A DNA stretch of 16,979 nt from Ignavibacteria bacterium. GTDB lineage: Bacteria; Bacteroidota; Ignavibacteria; Tepidaquicellales; OLB5. A model generated the notes under the pieces. It searched no databases. It was not told where the DNA came from and worked only from the letters and a program-made list of their open reading frames with translations. The stretch spans positions 1-16,979 of the forward strand of contig JAUQWT010000377.1 of NCBI GenBank assembly GCA_030835005.1. The letters run 5' to 3'. Made by a program: the position numbers and the translations under genes. Below, piece by piece: positions 12,651-16,979 of this stretch (the first letter of the stretch is position 1; the number at the start of each line of letters is the position of its first letter).

Positions 12651-13628
12651 ATGAAAAATATCACAATTCTGGTTCCTGAAGACGCAGTTCTCTCAAGTAT
12701 TGCAGATCCGCAGTATATGTTTACTGCTGCTAATAATCTTTTGGTGCAATCGGGAAGAGAAGCAATGTTTCGTGTGCAATTAGCCGGGTTGAAAAGAGAA
12801 GTTGTTCTGAATAACGGCTCATTTTCAATTCATACTGATCATCTCTTGGACGAGATCCCCAAAACCGATCTTATTATTATTCCGGCATTGAGCGGTGATA
12901 TGAAAAATGCTGTTGAGATAAACAGGGATTTTATTCCGTGGATAGTTGACCAGTATAAAAATGGCTCAGAAGTTGCCAGCCTTTGTATCGGTGCTTTTCT
13001 GCTTGCCGCAACTGGTTTAATGAAAGGTAAACAATGCTCAACACACTGGCTTTATGCAAATGAATTTACCAATATGTACCCTGATGTTAAGCTTGCAGGC
13101 GATAAGATCGTCACCGATCAAAACGGATTATATTCAAGCGGGGGAGCCACATCATTATGGAACCTGCTGCTTTACCTGGTTGAAAAATATACCGGGAGGG
13201 AAACGGCAATACTTGCTTCGAAGTTCTTTCTTCTTGATATTGCACGCTCAAGCCAGTCGCCGTTCATAATGTTTCACGGTCAAAAGGACCATAACGATGA
13301 AGTAATTAAGAGTGCTCAGGAATATATTGAGCAGAATTATGACGATATGCTGACGGTTGACAGGCTTTCTGATCTTTTCGGGATTGGACGCAGAACTTTT
13401 GAGCGGAGATTCAAAAAAGCCACAAACAATACGGTTGTGGAATACACTCAGCGTGTAAAAATAGAAGCTGCTAAGAAAGAATTGGAATCCGGAAGGAAAA
13501 ATGTTAATGAAGTGATGTTTGACGTTGGTTATACCGATACAAAAGCTTTCCGTGATGTGTTCAGGAAGATCACCGGAATGTCACCCATAGAATACAGGAA
13601 TAAGTATAATAAAGATGCTGCGGCTTAA
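12651..13628 (+). CDS. GlxA-type transcriptional regulator (DJ-1/PfpI domain + AraC HTH)
   Basis: The 325-residue protein has an N-terminal DJ-1/PfpI-like domain (residues 3-195). Cys112 sits in the nucleophile-elbow sequence ASLCIGAFLLAATG and His132 in STHW. An AraC double helix-turn-helix follows (about 215-320), with LSDLFGIGRRTFERRFKK and the C-terminal signature VMFDVGYTDTKAFRDVFRKITGMSPIEYR. In this family the N-terminal domain senses a ligand or partner. The ATG at 12651 starts exactly at the first beta-strand of the DJ-1 fold; an upstream in-frame TTG at 12621 precedes the -7 box and is rejected. It is divergent from the VOC/DUF1801 operon and is its likely regulator. The next gene ends convergently 12 nt away, with no terminator seen. 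Confidence 0.92.
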   Translation: MKNITILVPEDAVLSSIADPQYMFTAANNLLVQSGREAMFRVQLAGLKREVVLNNGSFSIHTDHLLDEIPKTDLIIIPALSGDMKNAVEINRDFIPWIVDQYKNGSEVASLCIGAFLLAATGLMKGKQCSTHWLYANEFTNMYPDVKLAGDKIVTDQNGLYSSGGATSLWNLLLYLVEKYTGRETAILASKFFLLDIARSSQSPFIMFHGQKDHNDEVIKSAQEYIEQNYDDMLTVDRLSDLFGIGRRTFERRFKKATNNTVVEYTQRVKIEAAKKELESGRKNVNEVMFDVGYTDTKAFRDVFRKITGMSPIEYRNKYNKDAAA

Positions 13629-13640
13629 TGAACCCGAATA

Positions 13641-14360
13641 CTATTTTTTGAGAACAGATATTATCCACGGAGCGATAGTAGTCTCATTTATCCAATTGTA
13701 TGGCTCAGTTGGATACCCAAGCGGTTTATATGTCTCAATCAGCTTTAGCCCGGCTGAGGCAAACAGTTCTTTGTAATCGTTATCAAACCAGATAATATCC
13801 TCAACCGGTCTTTTATCTTCTACGTCAGTCATAATTATTTTAACTTTATCCCCGCTTTTAGTTTTTTTATTTTCAGGGAAATTTTTTGTCGAAAACGAAA
13901 GCCACTCATTTACATATATTTCAGGCGTTGAATCAACCAGAACGATTATCCCCGTACCGCTTAACAATCTGCCCAGTTCTTTTAATAAACCGGTTCTCTT
14001 TTCATTACCGGGGATATTATCAAATGTAAATACTGCGGTTATTAGATCAAAACTGGAATCATCAAAAGTTCCTATACTGCTGCCCGTTACTTGAATGTAT
14101 TTTCCTGCCGGATCGAATTCCTCAGCCTTTTTTATCATGTCCGCGGAAATGTCTGTACCTGATGCTTCGAAACCGAGATTTTTTAAAAACCTTGTTGAGC
14201 GCCCCGTTCCGCATCCGAAATCAAGCGCTTTCTTCCCCTTAGCATATTTTTCAAGTATTCCCGGAATATCCCTGTAAGCCAGGTAATATGTCCCCGGAAA
14301 CTCCAGCCGCCCATATGATTCAGCTCGAAGGCTGTCTTCATATACATTAATGAAATCCAT
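13641..14360 (-). CDS. Class I SAM-dependent methyltransferase
   Basis: The 239-residue protein carries the SAM-binding motif I ALDFGCGTGRST (45-56), an acidic residue ending strand beta-2 (GTDIS) and motif FDLITAVFTFDNIP further on, so it is a Rossmann-fold (Methyltransf_11/25-like) enzyme. The C-terminal half, with WFDNDYKELFASAGLKLIE and KPLGYPTEPYNW, is typical of small-molecule methyltransferases of this size. The substrate is unknown. It lies 78 nt downstream of the LysE exporter gene on the same strand. No SD or convincing promoter is visible, so it may be the last gene of the GNAT-MarR-LysE unit or be transcribed separately. Confidence 0.9.
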   Translation of the reverse strand: MDFINVYEDSLRAESYGRLEFPGTYYLAYRDIPGILEKYAKGKKALDFGCGTGRSTRFLKNLGFEASGTDISADMIKKAEEFDPAGKYIQVTGSSIGTFDDSSFDLITAVFTFDNIPGNEKRTGLLKELGRLLSGTGIIVLVDSTPEIYVNEWLSFSTKNFPENKKTKSGDKVKIIMTDVEDKRPVEDIIWFDNDYKELFASAGLKLIETYKPLGYPTEPYNWINETTIAPWIISVLKK

Positions 14361-14438
14361 ATTAGTAATTTTTTTGCGGTTTGATTGTTATCCCGTTGTA
14401 TGAATAAAATGTTGTATCTAAAACAAAAAAAAGACACT

Positions 14439-15050
14439 TCAGGATTTAGATGCTGCTAGTGATATTCCAAAAAAGATAAAAACACTTCCACCTGTTCTGT
14501 TAACTGCTTTTGAGTACTTTCCTGACGAGAACAGCATCTTTGCCTTACTGGCAAGTACGGCGTATAGAGTATGAATTAATGCAAGTACAGCACAATATGT
14601 TAATACAAGTGTGAAAAACTGTATTTGATAGTTTTGTGTGTTATCAATAAATTGAGGAAAAACTGATAGAAAGAAAAAAATAGCCTTTGGGTTTAGCAGT
14701 TGAGTAGATAGTCCTTCAGCAAAACGGATTTTTTTGCCCTGTTTCCTTGGCGCAATTCTGCTCAAATCATCGGGTTTGCTTCTCCACATTTTGATTCCTA
14801 AATAGATCAGGTATGCTGCGCCTGCATATTTCAGAATCGAAAAGGCCAAAGCAGATGCAGCCAGTATCAGTCCTAATCCAGTTACTGAAATAATGGCAAC
14901 AATAAGTGTACCAAGAGCAATGCCGGCTATTCCTCCAATTGATTCACAGACTCCGTATCGTAATGAATTAGTGAGTGTAAGAATAACTCCAGGACCGGGG
15001 CTCAATACAACCAATACTGACATTAATACGAAAAGTAAATATTGTTCCAT
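14439..15050 (-). CDS. LysE/RhtB-family amino-acid exporter
   Basis: The 203-residue inner-membrane protein has about six hydrophobic segments and the family signatures LSPGPGVILTLTNSLRYG (residues 17-34) and LNPKAIFFFLSVFPQF (about 118-133). LysE/RhtB proteins export amino acids or related small metabolites using the proton gradient; the substrate cannot be read from sequence. The gene begins 5 nt after the MarR gene stop, so it is part of the same transcript. Its link to a MarR regulator suggests induction by its own substrate. A T-rich tract follows the stop, but no clear hairpin is seen. Confidence 0.92.
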   Translation of the reverse strand: MEQYLLFVLMSVLVVLSPGPGVILTLTNSLRYGVCESIGGIAGIALGTLIVAIISVTGLGLILAASALAFSILKYAGAAYLIYLGIKMWRSKPDDLSRIAPRKQGKKIRFAEGLSTQLLNPKAIFFFLSVFPQFIDNTQNYQIQFFTLVLTYCAVLALIHTLYAVLASKAKMLFSSGKYSKAVNRTGGSVFIFFGISLAASKS

Positions 15051-15055
15051 TTTGT

Positions 15056-15514
15056 TTATTTGTTAATTAGTTTTTTGATTACGTTCATATAAGATACAAG
15101 TTTTCTGAGTTCGGCGGGATTCAGATCCTTAATAAGCTCAAATATCTGACGGTCCTGGGTTTGACTTAAGCGGGAATACAATCTTTTTCCTTTTGGAGAA
15201 AGATAGAGATATATATTACGGGCATCTTTTCTGCACCGTTTTTTGATGATGATCTTTTTGAATTCAAATTCTTTCAGAATACGGCTAAGGTAGCCCCTAT
15301 CAATATTTAAATTCGAAAGAATTGTCTTTGAAGTGCAGAGTCTATTGTTTAAGATCTCAAACAGTATCCTCGCTTCCGGAAGTGAAAACTGGGAGTTCAG
15401 AAAATGTTTATCAAGAAGTCCGATAATACTTGTGTAATACCTGTTGAATGACCTTATCTCAGCAATGGCTTTATCTGTACTTTGTTTTGAGGAGTTTCGC
15501 ACTGTACTTTTCAA
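15056..15514 (-). CDS. MarR-family transcriptional regulator
   Basis: The 152-residue protein contains the winged helix-turn-helix of MarR: SLPEARILFEI, then SNLNIDRGYLSRILKEFE (recognition-helix region) and wing RKDARNIYLYLSPKGK. Dimerisation helices lie at both ends. The proposed start is TTG at 15514, which overlaps the GNAT stop as TTGA; a GTG at 15502 is the alternative, and no ATG fits. MarR proteins typically bind palindromes and are released by small ligands. The 21-bp palindrome at 16039-16059, upstream of this unit, is the obvious candidate target, giving autoregulation of GNAT, MarR and LysE together. Confidence 0.9.
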   Translation of the reverse strand: MKSTVRNSSKQSTDKAIAEIRSFNRYYTSIIGLLDKHFLNSQFSLPEARILFEILNNRLCTSKTILSNLNIDRGYLSRILKEFEFKKIIIKKRCRKDARNIYLYLSPKGKRLYSRLSQTQDRQIFELIKDLNPAELRKLVSYMNVIKKLINK

Positions 15515-16020
15515 TTTCCGCTTTGTCTTAGTTCAAGTAACATGAAGACATTACAGCCCGTGTGACCGGTATTCCCAAGCGGAGTGCTTATCTCACGGAA
15601 GCCCAGTTTTTTGTAGAGCGCGATGGCTGCTTTCATAGGTTTAAGACTTTCAAGGTAGATCTTATCATATTCAAATTCCATAGCTTTTTCTATGCACATC
15701 TCAAGCAGTTTTTTACCAACGCCCAGGCCTCTTGCCTCAGGAATCAAAAACATTCTTTGCAGCTCACAGATATTCTCTTCCGTTCCGTCAAGCTGTTTGA
15801 TACCGCATCCGCCGAATATTGTTCCGGAAGATGCCGCAATGAAGTAAACAGACCGAGCATCATTATAATGTCCGTACATATTTCTAATGCAGGGATCGCC
15901 AAGAATTGTCGTCTTCGGATCTGAACCGAACTCAACGCTCACTGTTCTGATGATCGTTTCTATTACCTGATTGTCTGAGGGCTCAATTTCTCTTACGGAG
16001 AGGTTCTGAGTTATATCCAT
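15511..16020 (-). CDS. GNAT-family N-acetyltransferase, first gene of GNAT-MarR-LysE unit
   Basis: The 169-residue protein has the GNAT fold. Motif A is QRMFLIPEARGLGVGKKLL (acetyl-CoA pyrophosphate loop RGLGVG at 97-102), followed by YLESLKPMKAAIALYKKLGF, the usual motif B. The N-terminal strand VREIEPSDNQVIETII is typical. The substrate is unknown; an amine or amino acid exported by the neighbouring LysE protein is a reasonable guess. MarR and GNAT domains often occur fused in bacteria; here they are separate, overlapping genes in the order GNAT then MarR. The ATG at 16020 lies 4 nt after a TATTATTG box, so the mRNA may be leaderless. Confidence 0.92.
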   Translation of the reverse strand: MDITQNLSVREIEPSDNQVIETIIRTVSVEFGSDPKTTILGDPCIRNMYGHYNDARSVYFIAASSGTIFGGCGIKQLDGTEENICELQRMFLIPEARGLGVGKKLLEMCIEKAMEFEYDKIYLESLKPMKAAIALYKKLGFREISTPLGNTGHTGCNVFMLLELRQSGN

Positions 16021-16024
16021 TGTT

Positions 16025-16056
16025 CAATAATAATAAAATTAATTGACTTTGTCAAC
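16025..16056 (-). promoter_or_regulatory. Promoter of the GNAT-MarR-LysE unit
   Basis: On the minus strand TATTATTG (16032-16025) matches TAnnTTTG with one change, and GTTG (16056-16053) lies 20 nt upstream. The same stretch also reads as TTGACA (16055-16050), 17 nt, TATTAT (16032-16027), a good sigma70-like promoter. Either way, transcription should start within a few bases of the ATG at 16020. Confidence 0.65.
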
Positions 16057-16059
16057 TAA
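16039..16059. promoter_or_regulatory. Candidate MarR operator palindrome
   Basis: On the minus strand TTAGTTGAC, AAA, GTCAATTAA: two 9-bp arms around a 3-bp centre with 8 of 9 positions complementary. Size and symmetry are typical of MarR sites. It covers the -35/-33 element of the promoter, which fits repression by blocking RNA polymerase. Confidence 0.68.
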
Positions 16060-16094
16060 TTTACTATCCGCCATTTTAACTTACCTATGGCCCA

Positions 16095-16126
16095 CATAAA
16101 GAAAGGAACGCTTTTCAACGTTCCTT
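16095..16126 (-). terminator. Terminator of the DHOD-like gene
   Basis: On the minus strand AAGGAACG and CGTTCCTT form an 8-bp stem with an 8-nt loop, followed by TCTTTATG. It lies 37 nt after the stop of the dihydroorotate-dehydrogenase-like gene. The plus strand has no T run here. Confidence 0.7.
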
Positions 16127-16163
16127 CAGGAGTACTTTCTCTTTTAGCCTTCTTTTTTTTACT

Positions 16164-16979
16164 TTACTTAAAGCTGTTAAGCGCTTTCATATAATTTGCT
16201 CTTTCAAATGCGCCTGGATTTGCAACTGAACGGTGGCTCATGCTGCCGCGCATCATCTTTAAAGATTCATATTCATGCTCAACCATCCATCTTTCCATAT
16301 CTGCAAGAACTGTTTTAATGTGATCAATGCCATATTTGTGCAAAGCCGCAAACATTTGCGTTACGCTTGCCCCTGTCATCGTAAGTTTTATTACATCTTC
16401 GGCTGTATTAACACCGCTTGTTGCAGCAAGTGACGCATTAAGCTTGCCGTATAATATGGCGATCCACCTTAATGGCAGGCGCATTGACTGGCTATTGCTC
16501 AATAGTACATTCGGTACAACTTCAAGGTTCTCCAGATCAATATCCGGCTGGTAAAACCTGTTAAAAAGCACAAGGCCATCAACCCCTTCGTTATCAAGAC
16601 GCTTTGCAAAATTTGCAAGCGCGCTTATGTATGGACTCAATTTCATTGCCACCGGAATACTAACATTTGCTTTAACGGAACGAAGCGTTTCAACGTAAAT
16701 ATTCTCGATATCAACCGAGCTAGTATTTACATCAGTTGCCAGCATGTAAACATTCAGTTCAAGTGCATCTGCTCCGGCTTCCTCTATCAATTTAGCATAT
16801 TTTGTCCATCCGCCGTCTGTACATCCGTTAAGACTGCCAATTACCGGTATGTTGACGCTTTTTTTGATATTATGAAGATGATCCAGGTATTCTTCCGGCC
16901 CAAGGATATAATCCTGCTCAGGGAAGTAAGTTAGCGCCTCCGGATTTGTATCTTCGTGATATGAAGTATGATGATACAG
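16164..16979 (-). CDS. Dihydroorotate-dehydrogenase-like flavoprotein (5' end cut by window edge)
   Basis: The frame is open to the right edge, so only the C-terminal 271 residues are seen. Visible segments are typical of the DHOD-like TIM-barrel group: ALTYFPE...ILGPEEYLDHL; IPVIGSLNG...GGWTKYAKLIEEAGADALELN; IPVAMKLSPYIS; DGLVLFNRFYQPDIDLE; LRLPLRWIAILYG; and LAATSGVNTAEDVIKLTMTGAS for FMN phosphate binding. This group is annotated as DHOD-like and is distinct from the pyrD enzymes, with an uncertain substrate. A TTG at 16790 is not the true start, because the family sequence continues upstream of it. Confidence 0.92.
   Translation of the reverse strand: MYHHTSYHEDTNPEALTYFPEQDYILGPEEYLDHLHNIKKSVNIPVIGSLNGCTDGGWTKYAKLIEEAGADALELNVYMLATDVNTSSVDIENIYVETLRSVKANVSIPVAMKLSPYISALANFAKRLDNEGVDGLVLFNRFYQPDIDLENLEVVPNVLLSNSQSMRLPLRWIAILYGKLNASLAATSGVNTAEDVIKLTMTGASVTQMFAALHKYGIDHIKTVLADMERWMVEHEYESLKMMRGSMSHRSVANPGAFERANYMKALNSFK

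Noticed and set aside
1..16979. CRISPR array, insertion sequence, prophage, toxin-antitoxin or defence island
   Set aside because: There are no direct repeats with unique spacers, no transposase or integrase frames, no terminal inverted repeats and no recognisable toxin or defence domains.

Overview
Organism. The window looks like a chromosomal piece of a moderately AT-rich bacterium of the Bacteroidota/Ignavibacteriota (FCB) group. Three things point that way. Most start codons lack a strong Shine-Dalgarno (SD) sequence and follow A-rich stretches. At least six promoters fit the group's -7 consensus TAnnTTTG, usually with a TTTG/TTTA-like -33 box 19 nt upstream. A ferredoxin-linked 2-oxoacid oxidoreductase operon (ferredoxin, alpha, beta) suggests anaerobic or microaerobic metabolism; Ignavibacteria is my best guess, not proven. 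There is no transposase, integrase, phage gene or CRISPR array, so this reads as core or semi-accessory chromosome.

Layout. Positions 1-1606 (minus) hold a ferredoxin, alpha and partial beta subunit of a VorB/KorA-type oxidoreductase. Positions 1607-2101 contain no gene but carry a candidate structured RNA on the minus strand, with its own promoter, a pseudoknot-capable fold and an intrinsic terminator. It is either a free-standing RNA or a leader of the oxidoreductase operon. Positions 2102-5709 hold a secreted SxxK serine hydrolase, two small membrane proteins, tRNA-Gln(CUG), a SET-domain protein and a secreted protein of unknown function. Positions 5932-6381 encode a secreted protein with eleven GYDRN-like pentapeptides. 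Positions 6382-6792 contain no annotated gene but hold a terminator and a second small minus-strand transcription unit of about 115 nt, with an 11-codon reading frame behind a good SD. Positions 6793-8799 encode a bacterial homologue of animal NHLRC2 (thioredoxin-like plus NHL propeller).

Positions 8874-12507 (minus) form a compact eight-gene operon: four VOC-fold proteins, two DUF1801 proteins, one RibD/DHFR-like reductase and one SRPBCC protein. It is read divergently from a GlxA-type DJ-1/AraC regulator (12651-13628). The 143-bp divergent spacer carries a perfect-consensus promoter for the operon, a second promoter for the regulator, and a TGTCAAAAT inverted repeat. No single pathway is recognisable; it looks like a regulated small-molecule response or detoxification cassette.

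Positions 13641-16020 (minus) hold GNAT, MarR and LysE-exporter genes in one tight unit, followed by a methyltransferase. The unit is preceded by a 21-bp palindrome over its promoter, a strong candidate MarR operator. The right end (16164-16979) is the 3' part of a dihydroorotate-dehydrogenase-like flavoprotein, with a terminator after it.
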